Shown here: piece by piece, positions 22,770-34,769 of the stretch | How positions within the stretch are numbered: the first letter of the stretch is position 1 | Layout: each line of letters starts with the position of its first letter | Origin: Puccinia triticina | Lineage: Eukaryota; Basidiomycota; Pucciniomycetes; Pucciniales; Pucciniaceae | DNA: 64,000 bases | Direction: 5' to 3' | Assembly: GCF_026914185.1 (NCBI RefSeq) | Contig: NC_070565.1 | Location: 372,001 to 436,000 of the forward strand | The notes under the pieces: generated by a model | Database searches by the model: none | The model's input: the letters and a program-made list of their open reading frames with translations, nothing else | Told to the model about the DNA's origin: nothing | Made by a program: the position numbers and the translations under genes

Positions 22770-23322
22770 AAGTGCACAGGTTAAATGTAATGCAAGGATT
22801 CTCGAAATTGTTCAAACCAAATTGGTTTGCACAAATGTTTCCTGGAACCAAAGATAGTCCAAGGATGTTTTTAACAACCAAATTATGGTTATTGAAACCA
22901 TTTGGCTCACCAATGTTGGTTATCCAAACGGATTGGCAAACAAAAATGGTTTCAGGAACCATTTGGCTGACCAATCTTGATTTTTCAAACCAAATTGCCA
23001 ACCAAAATAGTTTCTGCAACCTTTTGGTCAACCAATTTGGGTTTTCAAAACTTTTTGGCCAACCAAATTGGTTTTCAATGCTCATCAGCCAACCAAATTG
23101 GTTTTGATAACCATTTGAAGTGGTTTCAAGAATATTTCTTTGACCAAATCAGTTTTTGAGATATTTTCAGAACCACCTGAGGTGGTTATGAGAATATTTT
23201 AAAAATATCTGAAAATGGTTAGTCCGACTCGTTCCTCAGGACGTCCAGGACTGAGTGTATTGGAAATATTTTGAAAACCATTCAAATTGGTTTGCAAAAT
23301 ATTTTTTTGCACCTGTGGTGTA
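22770..23322. mobile_element. AACCAAATTGGTT-rich element, right end of CACCAC type
   Basis: The interior consists of dense ACCAAATTGGTT-like palindromic words. The right end reads TTTTGCACCTGTGGTG followed by TA (23320/23321), matching the CACCAC terminus family. The left end is not clear. Confidence 0.5.
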
Positions 23323-24102
23323 TATACTGGAGAAGCTGCTACTTGGAGAGCATGGCAGCGGTGTCTCACCAACGCATGCCATGGAAGTCTCAATTTGCAA
23401 TGGATTTGCCACTTTTTTTTCTTCAATTGACATCTCAAGTTAATCTCAGTTGACCCACTTATGTGTAATGCATCTTTGTAGATCTTTGTACTCCATAAGG
23501 AAGATCAGCGATAGAATCTACATATTTATTTAATATATATTTGAACGTGCTGGTCGGAAAGGAATTTCGAAACTGAGTGAGTGGGTCTAGTCCCTGGTGT
23601 GAAAGTTCGTATAGCAACAATTATTACCAGAATTACGCAATTGTACTTTAAAGTGCGGCCGGTACACCTCATCCCTGGTGGGAACAAGTATAACATTTCG
23701 TCATTCGTGACAGGGGGCCACCTGCGTCTGGCAGAAACGAGAATGCTTTTTCGCGAGGCTTGTTTCTACAAATTGCAGGTTGGAAAGTTTATGTCGGGAA
23801 CCTATATATCTCCCATGTTGCAACTACGGTTTGCTTGAAACAGAGCAAGAAAACCAAAAATGAAGCAGAAAGAGGAAACGAAAAGGAGAGCAAGAGTAAA
23901 AATAGAGACGTTCCATCTCCTGGACTAAGTGAACGGAAAATTACATAAATACAGCCAGTGTAGTGCTAAACAATGATCCGCCTTCGCTGGGGACGGGAAA
24001 GATGAATGGGGGAGAGCGCGCATGATCTTAAACATGGACTAAGAATACAAAACAATTTAGAAGGGTAATGTCAAGAGTACTTCAATAAAGTCATGGGGTG
24101 AT
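23323..24102. other. Downstream of the small zinc-finger gene, nothing called
   Basis: It holds only short open frames without motifs. It may carry the 3' UTR of the minus-strand gene that ends at 24103. Confidence 0.3.
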
Positions 24103-24591
24103 CTATTTGTTGTCGTAAATCCCGTGGGCATGTTTCGCGCGCTTGATCACACCAAGTGAGCCAGTGTCCGATCCAGGCACGCGCGCGTGAAGGATATGTA
24201 AGAAAAAACGTAAATGAAAGGTTTAGCTTCTGGTTTTCTTTTTGACAAAGCTTCAATATGGGAAAGGGTGGAGAACAGGCTCACGTAGTGGGCCAGTTCA
24301 TCTTCATGCTGATGGTTGGCAAAGCGAAGTCAAAAGAGGAGGTGGGTGTTCAAATACTCGTTAGTTTGGGGCATACTTCAATTGGCATTCTCCAACTGAT
24401 ACTTACTGCTTCGAAGCTTTGCTTGCAAACCGGACAGACATATACGACCGACAGGATCATCTTAAAAGCTTCTTGAATAGATGAGCTGGAATTTTAGATG
24501 CAGCAAGAATAAGTTGTTTTGCCTGGTATCCTCGTTGGAGAAAACAAATCCTTCGATGAGGATAGATATACCAAGAGACCGCTTACATCAT
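24103..24591 (-). CDS. Candidate 48-aa single C2H2 zinc-finger protein
   Basis: Four exons on the minus strand: 24591-24587 (only ATGAT), 24485-24407, 24308-24285 and 24141-24103, with TAG at the end. All junctions are GT-AG (GTAAGC, GTAAGT, GTGAGC donors) and in phase. The product has Cys19, Cys22, His35 and His40, a standard C-X2-C-X12-H-X4-H finger (YVCPVCKQSFEA / HEDELAHY / RAKHAHGIYDNK). The finger becomes canonical only after splicing two introns, which supports the model. A single finger would more likely bind protein or RNA than specific DNA. The 5-nt first exon is the weakest part, and a different upstream exon is possible. Confidence 0.5.
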
Positions 24592-24879
24592 ATTGAGGTT
24601 AGTTGACTCTAGCTAGGTTGAAGTGGCTAGGAGCGGATGCGAGACTGGATGATTCTGGTGGAACAAGGGATGGAAGTCGAGAGGTGTCCGTCCGGCGAAC
24701 AACAGAGAGTAATTTATGTAACGGTAGGGCTGAAGGTCACAGGATCCTAGGTGCTTGTGTACTACGTAGCAGGGTGCAGAATCAATCTATCACAAATGTT
24801 TATTGAGCGGAACGCAAGCTTCCTTTTTTTCTAGTGACCTCTTTAGGATGGATGGGTATTATTTATGTATAGCACGAAT

Positions 24880-25785
24880 AGAGGTACTAATCGCTAGAAG
24901 AATCAATCTTCAAGATCTTCCACGATCGAATGTGCGGCTTCTTTAATGGGATGCGGGGGATCAACCTAAGGGACCCACTGGGTTTGTTCAGTAGCTGGAC
25001 CGGGTGAAAGCTGGATGTAAATTGGTAGGCGTACGGCAAGATGAAGGGTAAACAAAAGAAGTTCAATCTGAGATGACGGTGATAGCGTTCTTCACAACGG
25101 TTGAGGATGAGCTTGGAGGAGGTCTTTATAAAATGATGGCTCGTGGTGCGGTTGATGGCTTGGAGGGGTAGAGGGGATGCCGGGACATGCCGATGGGATT
25201 TATCGTAAACTGGAGGGCTCATGCGATCCTCCCTCCTCTCAAGATGCCCGGAGTTTAGCGCAAAGCTGCGGTCATGGGTCGATGATGAAACCGGCTAGTG
25301 GTCGAGTTTCCAGGAATCGCGACCTCGGACACGGTACTGGACCGGGGTACAGCAGGGCATCTTGGAGTCTCGGGAAGGATACACTTGCTCTGACGGACTA
25401 ACGACAGGCAAGTTGTCAAGCACCACCTAGCAGCACGGCCGCCAACTGCGCAAATACTCCATACATCTTTGTCGAGACTCGAGACGCATCAATCTGTACG
25501 TCTCTGGGCTACTGAAGCCCCATACATGGTGAGATCATAGGTGGGAGGAACGTTCTCTTACTTGTGCCAAGAATATCTAGAAAACCTTGGAGAACGAGGA
25601 AGCAGAATCGTTACCGCTCCTACGAGGTGTAGGCCGGTACTGCAGTGTCCAGACTCCCCTGGATGGGCTGCTTGGAGTTTTCCCAACGGAGACAAGATCG
25701 AGTTTTTCCCGATGGATGAGCTGGCCTGATGATTCCGGGAACATGCATACACTATGGAGTTACATATATACCCTACCAAAAACAA
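24880..25785 (-). pseudogene. Possible degraded protein-kinase remnant
   Basis: Scattered minus-strand blocks suggest a kinase fold: SSIGKNSILSPLGKLQ near 25,700 (compare the HRDxKxxN ... DFG region), MYGAS near 25,520 followed by DKDVWSI near 25,460, and a C-terminal HPIKEAAHSIVEDLED ending near 24,903. The catalytic HRD and DFG residues are not seen intact and frames change repeatedly. It may be a decayed CDK-activating-kinase-like gene. The assignment is weak. Confidence 0.22.
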
Positions 25786-25789
25786 CAGC

Positions 25790-26250
25790 CTAACATAAAG
25801 TAGAGTTCACTATCATTACTGTACCATGTGTAATGTTTGGGCCATCTATTTTTTGTTAGAGCTGTTTTTATGCCCTAACTATCGAAGACCTTTAAAGAAT
25901 TCTAGTTTTTTTATATGTACAATCACGTATTTGTAGCGAATATGTATCCGATTCAGAGAGGCTTTTAACCTCCCTGAGAATTTTGCCATCTAATGACCAT
26001 GCACAAAGCCCAATTAGGAGGCTTTTCGCCACTCCCAGGGTTGTTTCAGCTACATATGCATGACACACAATGCATGACAATGCATGACATAATTTGTTCC
26101 ATGGTGCTCCACTGCTACACCACAGGCAGAGATAAAAACTGCCTACTATGGATGATGGTAATGTAGTGGGGCAGCAATTCACAATCATAATGTACTTCTG
26201 CCATGTGTAAAGCGGTTAGGGAAGCATGTAAAGTGGTTATCCCAAAGCAG
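25790..26250. other. AT-rich intergenic
   Basis: No gene. A TACACCACAGG motif at 26115 resembles the CACCAC terminus family but has no partner. Confidence 0.3.
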
Positions 26251-26259
26251 ATTTTTTAT

Positions 26260-26830
26260 TTTGTTTTTGAGTTGACTGCAACACATAGGAATCATTGTTT
26301 GCTGTTGGATTCCTGATGGCACCCTTTTTGGTCCCTGATGTGGCTGTAGAACCCCCAAAAATAGCACTTTCCACCTGTTTTCCTGGAATTCCAGCTTCAC
26401 TGAATGATGCAAGCTAAAAAATAATAGCAATAATTGCTGCATAATTTCAAGAGGCAACTTTTGGCAGCATTTGATTTCACATGGCACCCTTTTTGGCCCC
26501 TCATGCGCACGTAAAACCCCCAGAAATAACACTTTTCACCTGTTTTGCTGGAGTTCCACCCTCACTGAGTGATTCAAACCACAAAAAAATAACAAGATTT
26601 TTTCATCATTCCAAGAGTAAACTTTTGACCGAATTGGATTTCACATAACACCCTTTTTCCTCATGAAGTGCATGTAAAACCCCAAAAACAGCAAATTTCA
26701 CCTGTTTTGCAGGAATTCTACCCTTAATCTTGAAGAATTCCAAGAAGAGCTTTTTGGTAGCATTTTATTTCACATGGTTCATTTTTTGACCCCTGCTGTG
26801 CACCTAAATTCCCCAAAAATAGCACATCTC
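26260..26830. repeat. Tandem repeat, about 165-bp period
   Basis: Four degrading copies are marked by GGCACCCTTTTTGG and TTTCACCTGTTTTGC at about 26312, 26479, 26645 and 26775. The 115-codon minus-strand frame across it is a repeat translation with a recurring LFLGVL ... GPKRVP pattern and is not called as a gene. Confidence 0.75.
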
Positions 26831-26847
26831 ACCTGTTAGAGAAGAAC

Positions 26848-27300
26848 AATTGGTACCTGTTGGGGAGTAACCCACAACGCTTGCCAGGTACCGCTCACAC
26901 CCACCGCGCACCCGCCCAGAAGTTCTGGGTGCGGTGCAAGGTGCAAGCTTTTTTGCAGGCAAGCGGTGCGATACCCGGGTACCTCCCAGAGGTACCGCCC
27001 ACCAGCCGCGTTCCCTGAATCGGGTTAACGAGGTGCGTTGCGCAGTGCACAATTGAGGTCTTGGTACTGATCAGATCCAAGACCTTCACTCCGGCAAAAC
27101 ACAACTGATGTCCTCGCGGCCCCTTGCACACCTGCGAGATCCTCGTCGACCGCGAGTAAGTACTACCAGGGGGGTTGTATCGGTGACAACAGGTGACAAC
27201 CCCCCGCGATAAGGTCGACCGGGGGCGACCAATATAAACCAATATCATATCGGTTGCCCCCGGTTGACCTCACCGCGGGGGGTTGCAACCAATGCAACCC
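26848..27300. repeat. GGTACC- and GGTTG-palindrome-rich tract
   Basis: GGTACC words (26850-27000) are followed by hairpins such as GGGGGGTTGTAT ... GACAACCCCCC and CGGTTGCCCCCGGTTGACC. It resembles the interior of the element at 38009-38318. Ends were not identified. Confidence 0.5.
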
Positions 27301-28820
27301 CTTTTGCAGTGAGGATTGGGATTGACGTGAACTTTGCCCAATTGTCCCATATTTGGTGTGAGGCTGCCCAGCCAATTGTCCAAATTTCCCTTTGAACCCA
27401 TGTATCACCTGGTACACCTTGTTATGGTCTTGCTAGAGAGAAGCACGGCCCAATGGCCTCTGGTGTTCAGCCTAAGTAGATAGTGTGAAGATTTGGTTAA
27501 AATAGAATTTCATTTTTAGTAAAACAAATTAGAACAAAAGATATGAATATAGAATGAAAAGGTTTACCTAAAATAGAACAGGAACAGGTGATAGGATGAG
27601 AACAATAACAATAAAGGAAAATATCCACCACAAATAAAGACTAGGACTGGGGCTAACAAGATAAGTAAAGATTAGATGCTTTTTCATAATGGTCAACAAG
27701 AGAAATGAGGAAAAGAAAGAAAGATAAGAACCTAAAGACTAGCCGGCCTAGACTGGTGACCTCGATGAAGGAACTGCGGAGTAAGATTCAGGACAATAGA
27801 TTTGATGAACCATGGGATTGATGATGTTGCTGAGATGAGGAAAGAAAGTCGGAAGGAATGGTCAACAGCCTCCAATAGCAAATGATCAACAGCTTCAAAT
27901 GCAAAGTATTGACACCGGTGATGATCTTGACGTCATTGCCTTCCGCCTTGATCACACCGCGCACGTAGCACCAAATAAAACAACACGCCACACCGCAGAG
28001 ACCGCTAGAATCCAACAGATAGATTGCTGAATGGGGAAAGTGCTATGATCTTCCCCCGGCTCCCTCTTGGGTGAGGGAACTGTGAAATGTATGTACAAGG
28101 TGACATGTCTTCCCGGTGTAATGCACGGCGCGCTGGCAATACCACACCTCTGATTTTCTCACAGCCTCCGGTACCATTAGAATCACCTTCTCTTTCTAGA
28201 TGTTACTAAGAATTCCATCACACTTACATCCCCATCCCTTAGAATTAATTTGGATGTAAAAAAAACGGTCTGGGAAGGTCTTTTGGGGCCAAAACCGTGA
28301 GAACCTGGACCTACAATTGTTGGTGGTTGGCCCTATGGGTCCATCACATAATTGCTCAGGAACAGCCCTCACAAGAATGGCTTCTGGGCAGTCAGTTTTT
28401 GATGGATTCATTTGAAAAAATGTGTACAAGACAGCTGAGATTGTGGGCTACAACATGGTACATGAGGCGTTGATGTTGACACTAAGAGAGAGGAGTAAGA
28501 CGGATGTAAAAACAAAAACTTGATTTTCTAAATAAAAACCCGTCAGCCTCAGGCCAAGAATGGGACTTTAGTCCTAAGCCTCTCCTTTGGAGACGCTTTG
28601 CTCCTCCTTGGAGAGACTTAGTTCAGCTTAGGATCAACGTAGGGGACCCAAATGCATCCTATCTATAATCTGGCCCACTTCACCAGGAAAATAAAATAGT
28701 CAGTTGATGACAAGTGAAATTACACCAGCTCCAGCCAGCTACCCACCATCTATCCAATATCTATCCACTATCTACCCCAATCTCCCAACCATCTCCTCAA
28801 CTTCCAAAATTTACCAAGGA
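27300..28820. other. Gene-poor stretch with weak minus-strand frames
   Basis: Minus-strand frames at 28429-28196 (an NPSKTDCPEAILVRAVPEQL start) and 28015-27788 look locally protein-like but could not be joined into a gene or matched to a family. Confidence 0.3.
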
Positions 28821-28829
28821 GGTCCTGTT

Positions 28830-29405
28830 CAGTTTTTGATGAGCCCAACTGATCCTCAGTTCTGTTCAGTTGATACTCAGCTTTGGCACCCAGTTCATAC
28901 TCAGCTTTTCTGCCCAGCTCATACTCAGCTTTTTCACGCAGCTTGCTCTCAGAATTGTAATAAAGCCTTTTGACCAGTCATTGACCAGGTGATGCTCAGC
29001 TTTGTACTAGTCCTGGCGCAGCTGATGCTCAGCTTTGTACCAGTCCTTGCTCAGCCTTCTACTAGTCCTGTCCCAGCTGATGCTCAGCTTTGGCCCAGTA
29101 CTGGGCTTGATGGCCAGCTGATGCTCAGCTTGCTGAGTATCAGCTGAGCCAGGCCAGGGAAAAATATGGGAATCAGCTTGGACAGGACCAGAGCTGAAAA
29201 TCAGCTAGGCTAGGGCCAAAGCTGAGCATCAGCTGAGCCATGGACAAGGCTGAGCATCAGCTGTGACAGGGCCAAAGATGATCATCAGGTGGCCAGTTCC
29301 AAAGCTGAGCATCAGCTGGGCCAGGGGAAAAACTGAGCATCAGCTGAGCCAGGGTAAAAGCTGAGCATCAGCTGGGCCAGGGCAAAAGCTGAGCATCATC
29401 TGGTT
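28830..29405. repeat. AGCTGATGCTCAGCT satellite that switches orientation
   Basis: Units of 20-45 bp carry CAGCTGATGCTCAGCTTTGG on the plus strand from about 28850 to 29130. From about 29132 to 29405 the same unit runs in reverse (AAGCTGAGCATCAGCTG, GGGCCAGGG linker). The switch sits at a local palindrome, so the whole array is a 550-bp imperfect inverted repeat. Confidence 0.85.
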
Positions 29406-29946
29406 TTTCACATTGAGTGCTTTGATCCTGACACCTATCATGTGAGCCCTAGATGTGCTGGTGGAGAGGAGCAGCATTGGAGCAGTGTTGGAGCTGAAAA
29501 CAAAGCTGTGTCATGTCACTTGCCATCAAGTGACTACTTTTTTGTCCTGCTGCTTGGTGATGCTCCATTCTGCCCTTGTTCTGCGCAGGGATTCCTCAAC
29601 TGTCCACAATTTCATCAAGTAAGCCCTGGTTCAAGCTACGGGCTGATCATCACCAGCCATTTGCTCATCGGGGGGTCGCGGCACTACTAGAGGTGCTCTG
29701 TACTGTAGCACCCAGACCAAGACTTTCCTGCGCCAGAAAGCCACCGGCCAGTCCACCCTGCTTGCCCACCCGGGCATGATGTTCACAGAGAAAAATTCAA
29801 AAAAAAAAAAAACTGAGGGGGTAATGTAGGAATACAGACCATAGCGTGCAGCAACCTTTACAGAAGCTCGCGCGACCAGACCAAGGCGCAAGCCCAGCTG
29901 CAAAGAAAGGTTAGCCCCTTTCGCAGTCCAGACCCAAGCCCTAACC

Positions 29947-30517
29947 ATGGCAAAGCTAACGCAAAGTATCGCTTTGTCAATTGCAGAAGCCAAATCTGCC
30001 AGAACCTTAACAGTCACAAAGCACAGACAAGCTCAAGCACAGCCAAGAACCTTGTACGTCCCAATACCAAACAAAAAGCAGACTTAACTCTAAGGCTGAC
30101 TTTATCGTGTTCCTTTGCAGAACTCTTGTGGAACGACTCGGACCCAAAACTCAGACAGACCTCCTCTCCAGACTCTTGTCGGAAGCCTTAGCTACCGGTA
30201 AGCACAGAGTTCATGCCACAGACCACAGAGCACAAAGAACAGACAGCTAATAGAAAGGAACTATCTAAAAATACACAGACAAAGAACAGGCAGACCTATA
30301 CAGTCAGGATAAGACAAAATTACTACGGTAACTCGGCTTACACCTTGTAGGACCGCAGGACTTCTCAAGACAGACAAAGGTGGCGCAAGCACACCAGAAA
30401 TTCATCCATAGTCTAACCAGACAGATAACCGGGTTTGAACCTGTCCTGCTTTTAGGTATTAGCCCAAGCCAATTTTCTCATCTAGATTTAATATTTCTTT
30501 TCTCGAGTAAATTGTAA
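29947..30517 (+). CDS. Hypothetical 116-aa protein
   Basis: Three exons, 29947-30053, 30121-30197 and 30351-30517, join in phase across GT-AG introns (donors GTACGT and GTAAGC). The product begins MAKLTQSIALSIAEAKSART, continues LVERLGPKTQTDLLSRLLSE and ITGFEPVLLLGISPSQFSHL, and ends at TAA. It is basic and probably mainly helical, with no signal peptide or cysteines. The ATG sits in an ACCATGG context. The family is not recognised and a retroelement gag fragment is possible. Confidence 0.4.
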
Positions 30518-31060
30518 ATACAGAACAGATCTAATGAAGTAATCAAAACTTTTAGTTGCTTCAATTCTTTTAGGTACCTGTGGTACCTGCCAAAAGGACC
30601 GCTGGTACCTGCCAGGCGTTGCCTGGTGCGGTGTGAGGTACTGAATTTTGTAAAAAAAGCAGGTACACAAGTATTGAATGACACTCTCTATCAGTATCAC
30701 CTGTTTTGCAGAAATGGTTTTAATTCACTGGGAAAATTAATATCAAAACTATGCATTCTGATGGATAATTTCAAATGGAACAGTTTGTTACCATTTCATA
30801 CCAAGTGGCAATCCTCTGCTCATACACCTTTCAGTAATTTTTATGCACGGTAAATTTCTTCCAAAGGGGGGGCTGCCCACCAGAACCTTGTAGCTTTCTC
30901 AGGATAAGCAAAAGCTGCAGGTGATGTTTTTGATTACTGACTTTGAAATCCACCTTATGTGAGCCCCCCTGTTACTACAGCATTGGGCATTGTGAGCTTC
31001 CCTATTACTACAGCATTGGGCATTTATCCTATCAGAATGCTAGCTGATGGTGTTACAGGT
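30518..31060. other. Intergenic with a GGTACC-rich patch
   Basis: A GGTACCTG-type patch at 30575-30640 resembles that at 26848-27000. No gene. Confidence 0.3.
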
Positions 31061-31065
31061 TTTTT

Positions 31066-31405
31066 TAGAGTTATGTGTTCAAAGTTTGTTTGCATAGTTT
31101 TTATGCATGCATAAATTATAAAGCTTTTGTTGGTTAGAGATTTGAAGACAAGTGAGGTCCCCCAGAAAAAATATTTAATACACAGTAGCCCGGTTCAAGT
31201 TGAGGCATTTCAAGTCCCCAACTGAAATCCCACTTGCTGGTTGATAAAATGGCTATGGGAAACAACATTCTGAGCCAGAATGTTGTTAAGGGTGTCATGT
31301 TGCAATTAAAAATTTTCTGGTCAAGGCCTTTGAGCCAGGCTAATGTTATGATTTATGTGTGCATGAAACTATATTGCAAACCAACTTTGAACACATTGAA
31401 TGTCA
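31066..31405. mobile_element. Possible small inverted-repeat element
   Basis: TGTGTTCAAAGTTTGTTTGC near 31072 is mirrored by GCAAACCAACTTTGAACACA near 31377. The same motif, often with TTTATGCATGCATAA, recurs at 32071 and 34735. No coding capacity. Confidence 0.4.
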
Positions 31406-31409
31406 CAAC

Positions 31410-32890
31410 AACTGCAGCAAATAATCTGTTACACTTTTTTTGGTAGGCTGACACCATTGCTAAAGATATAAACAGGCATCATAGCAATACTGAGGTTTTT
31501 TTGGCTTTTTTGGGCCATTTGTGGCCCAGATAACACAGTTATTGTAAAAATATATATGCTACTTTGGCCAGTTTTGGGGCAATATTTCTTGACTCTGATG
31601 GAGTCAAAATAAAAGTACAAAGATACATGAAGAAACTATACCTTCTCTCTAGTAAAGATATTTTTCATGGAAGTGTTGTTGGTCCACCAAATATAGGACT
31701 ATCTCTGGAGTTTGCAATAGGGAATTCTTCCACTAAAATCCCCCACTAGTAATTCGTCTACTTGTCACAGTTGCACAAGCAACAGTGGAGTATAGTGCAG
31801 CGCAGTGAAAAAACTGCTGAAATTATGTTGGCTGCAGGCGGCTTCCCACCAACACTACTACATAAATATTTGAGCAGCACACTGCGCAGCATCGTCTCTA
31901 AAAAATTATCATTGGGGCCCTAACATTAATGTTATTGGCAAAATAGTGCCACTTAGCATAGTGACCCAGTGTTGGCATCAGCCATATTTATATACCAAGC
32001 CAACTACAAAAACAGGTTGAGCATGTGGGCTGGCTTGATCACTTCACATTTGTGTCACTCACAATTATGGTGTTCAAAGTTGGTTTGCATAATTTTATGC
32101 ATGCATAAATCATAAAATCATAAGAATATTTTGGTGAGGAAATTTTGTATTACATAATCAGACAGTCATATCCCCTGCAAAAAAAGATTTTATGATTTTA
32201 TGATTTACTAGGGAACTTGCGGCTGCGCCACAGAAATTGAACCAAATTGAACTCATCTCATTGCGGCAATATTGAACTGTGTTGAAGCCCTATGGAACAC
32301 CAAGTCCCTCTTTGCTGAGAATGACATGCAGAGCACAGAACAACCCTGTGCTTGTGTGCGCTGAACTTAAGATCAGGGATCAGCAAAAATCGCCGCTTTT
32401 TAGCAATCAGCGCAGTGTTTTTCCAATACTTCAGTGCTCAGCGCGTTTAGCGACCAAAAATGACTAATTCAACGGGGTTTACCGCTTTTTGGCGCTCAGC
32501 GGAGCGGTCTGACGCTACTTCACCAGTCAGTATAGCAAAATCCTGCCATGGGCCGTTGAAAAAGCTTGCTAAAAATGTATCTCTTCTTTCTCTCAGAACA
32601 ATCAGTAAAAAGCGTAGCGGGCCGCCCGCTGATAAAAGCGCTAGCAAAGCAGGCCTAAGCCCGCTGTGTACAGTGCAGCGCTTGTGGTGTTGTGGATAGC
32701 TGGAAAAGGCCCAATGTATATAAATATATGTAATACATGTATATGCATGTGTGTTGTATGTGTCGGTGATAGAGAGCACCACATTCAATTATTCTGCTTC
32801 TTGTTCTTGAATGATAATTGGGAAGCAGAGATGATGAAAACTTTCTTGTTCTGTACACACACACCAAAATCAGCATTTTTTTTTGTATAG
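31410..32890. other. Gene-poor stretch
   Basis: Contains AT-rich sequence, a GTTCAAAGTTGGTTTGC motif copy (32071-32110), and a GCGCTNAGCG-word-rich tract (about 32385-32690) resembling the interior of CAAC...GTTG elements. No gene seen. Confidence 0.3.
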
Positions 32891-33420
32891 GGTTTTGGGG
32901 CGGAGCAATTTCAAGGATCTCGTCAAGACATTGTTGGACAGGCAGGGCGCGCCCGTTAAACGCCGACAGAAGGCGCGAATAGTGCAGCAGCAGCTTCAGC
33001 TTCTCCCACTCAGGTCAGTTTCCTTCTCACAGACAGTGTGTGTTTGCGCACCTGAATTCCTCAGTTCGGTGGCCTTTTTGGCACTGAGAGCAGGGTTGCT
33101 TGAGGGCACGCCATGGTCAACAAGGTTGTTGAGCAAGTCGTGCAAGAAGGCGGAGCGGAAGGAGTATTGGGAAGCGCATGCTTGGTCTTTGTTGGTGGTG
33201 GGAGCAGGGGGGGAGGGGCAGGAGAGCGCAGAGGGTCAGGTTGGGTCTTCGAAGATGAGGATTGAGTCCGCCCGGATCAGTGTGCGGATGTTCAAGATAT
33301 AGAACTGGTTGACATACACACACACTTCAGTGATGGGCGAGAGGGAGTGTGGCTGCTGGGACTCACAATGATTGCTTTGTCCTGGACCAGGATTGAGGGC
33401 ACAACGTTGGAGGTTCAAGA
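32890..33420 (-). pseudogene. MRS2-like mitochondrial Mg2+ channel, decayed fragment
   Basis: MRS2/CorA proteins form a Mg2+ channel in the inner mitochondrial membrane. Minus-strand segments occur in the family order. SNVVPSILVQDKAII (about 33412-33367) joins by a GTGAGT donor and CAACCAG acceptor to FYILNIRTLIRADSILIFED (from about 33308), with exact family spacing. The frame then meets TGA (about 33236) but continues with QYSFRSAFLHDLLNNLVDHG. After a gap comes WEKLKLLLHYSRLLSAF with LPVQQCLDEILEI (about 33010-32900). The FEFRALE block expected between them and the GMN-containing membrane helices are absent. The stop and the deletions indicate a pseudogene. Confidence 0.55.
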
Positions 33421-34600
33421 AAGGAGGAGAAAAAGTGTTACACCGAGTTTTGGTGCTAGGAATGAGGATGACATGACCATTGTATATGACAATGGCCAGC
33501 CTCAACAGCACAACGGGCAGAAGCAGGAACAGCACGGCCTCCGCAGCCTCCATACTTTGATCCACTTTTATTTTGTGAAGATGTCTAGGAGCTTCTTGAT
33601 ATTGGTCTCCCGCCAGTATGTCGGAAGTGAGATCAGCCGATTGGCTCAGACAAGTCGGTCAAAGAGCAGGCTTTCCTACATCAAACTGTGGGTTGAAGCA
33701 TTGGTGCCTATCAGTGCATATGTGAGCTGGATGCCCAACTGGCAAGTGGTAACTTGAATGATATCCAAATATGGCAGAATGCTATACAACACCAAACAAT
33801 CCAAGACATTGTTGGTCAAGTGAGCTCCTATGTCAAGAACAATTGATTGACAATCAATGTGTAGTTGCATGGCAAGTTGTCAATTCCGGACTGGATATTT
33901 TCAGTGGTGATGTTGCTTATCATTGGAAGTGTGAGTTGATTGATGAGTAAATCAGGAAGAAACTTACATACCACGCAATAGCGGCCCAAGTCTCATCAGG
34001 TGGGGGAAATCAACAAATGTACAAATTTCCCTATTGGCCGGTTTGTTGTGAGCCTTGTTGTGGGTTTGTTGTGAGCTTGGCCGGTTTGTGCCGGTTTGTT
34101 GTAGGTTTGTTGTGAGCCAAATTTGGGAAATCCTCTGACATGTGCGCTGATGATGGAAATGGATCATTAACCAGAATCAATTATCCGCCTTACGCAAATG
34201 GGGAATGCCACATGCTTTTTGATTCCAAATGGCCGTGTATTTTGCAATCAGGCAGTGAGAGTAGTCTGGTAGACAAGCTGGATTACAAAGAAAGACCGCA
34301 TTAAGAAAACGGAGCAACAGGCACAACACTCATGTATGGTGCATTTGGAACCTTGCCGAGCTGAAATGGGCAAAGTGATGCAAATGACTTTTAGTGAGAC
34401 AATTGAGTATTTGTTGTGAGCTGCATTGGGAAATTTATCAAGACAAGGTTGGAACAGCGGCAATAGCTTTTGGCTGTCTCCAGGGGCAAAAGTTGAGGCA
34501 TGACAAATATAAAAGGGAGCCGAGGTCGGAGGGGTATACCAGCAAGGCTGCTGGGAGGTATTGACTGGCTCTGCCGTGATTGTCGTCCTCCCAGGCAGTG
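33421..34600. other. Unassigned, some coding-looking minus-strand frames
   Basis: A minus-strand ATG frame at about 33547 (MEAAEAVLFLLLPVVLLRLA) is strongly hydrophobic, and a 64-codon frame lies at 33870-33676. I could not link them into a gene. GTTTGTTGTGAGC words repeat at 34035-34120. Confidence 0.25.
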
Positions 34601-34605
34601 TCCTA

Positions 34606-34718
34606 CAAAAAATCCTTAATTACACCAACAACTCCTTTTTTTGCCCAGCATTCACAGACCCTGCAGTGGGGAAATGCTGCGCAAAAAAAGGACTTGTTGA
34701 TGTAATTAAGGATTTTTA
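34606..34718. repeat. 113-bp fold-back
   Basis: AAAATCCTTAATTACACCAA at the left end is mirrored by TTGATGTAATTAAGGATTTT at the right, with arms of about 48 bp and a CTGCAGTG loop region. It directly abuts a GTTCAAAGTTGG motif copy (34735-34760). Confidence 0.7.
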
Positions 34719-34769
34719 ATGCATGCATAAAATTATGCAAACCAACTTTGAACACAATAAATGACATAC

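Noticed and set aside
26185..26532. 115-codon minus-strand frame with repeated LFLGVL motif
   Set aside because: The protein repeat is a translation of the ~165-bp tandem DNA repeat, which decays across further copies with stops.
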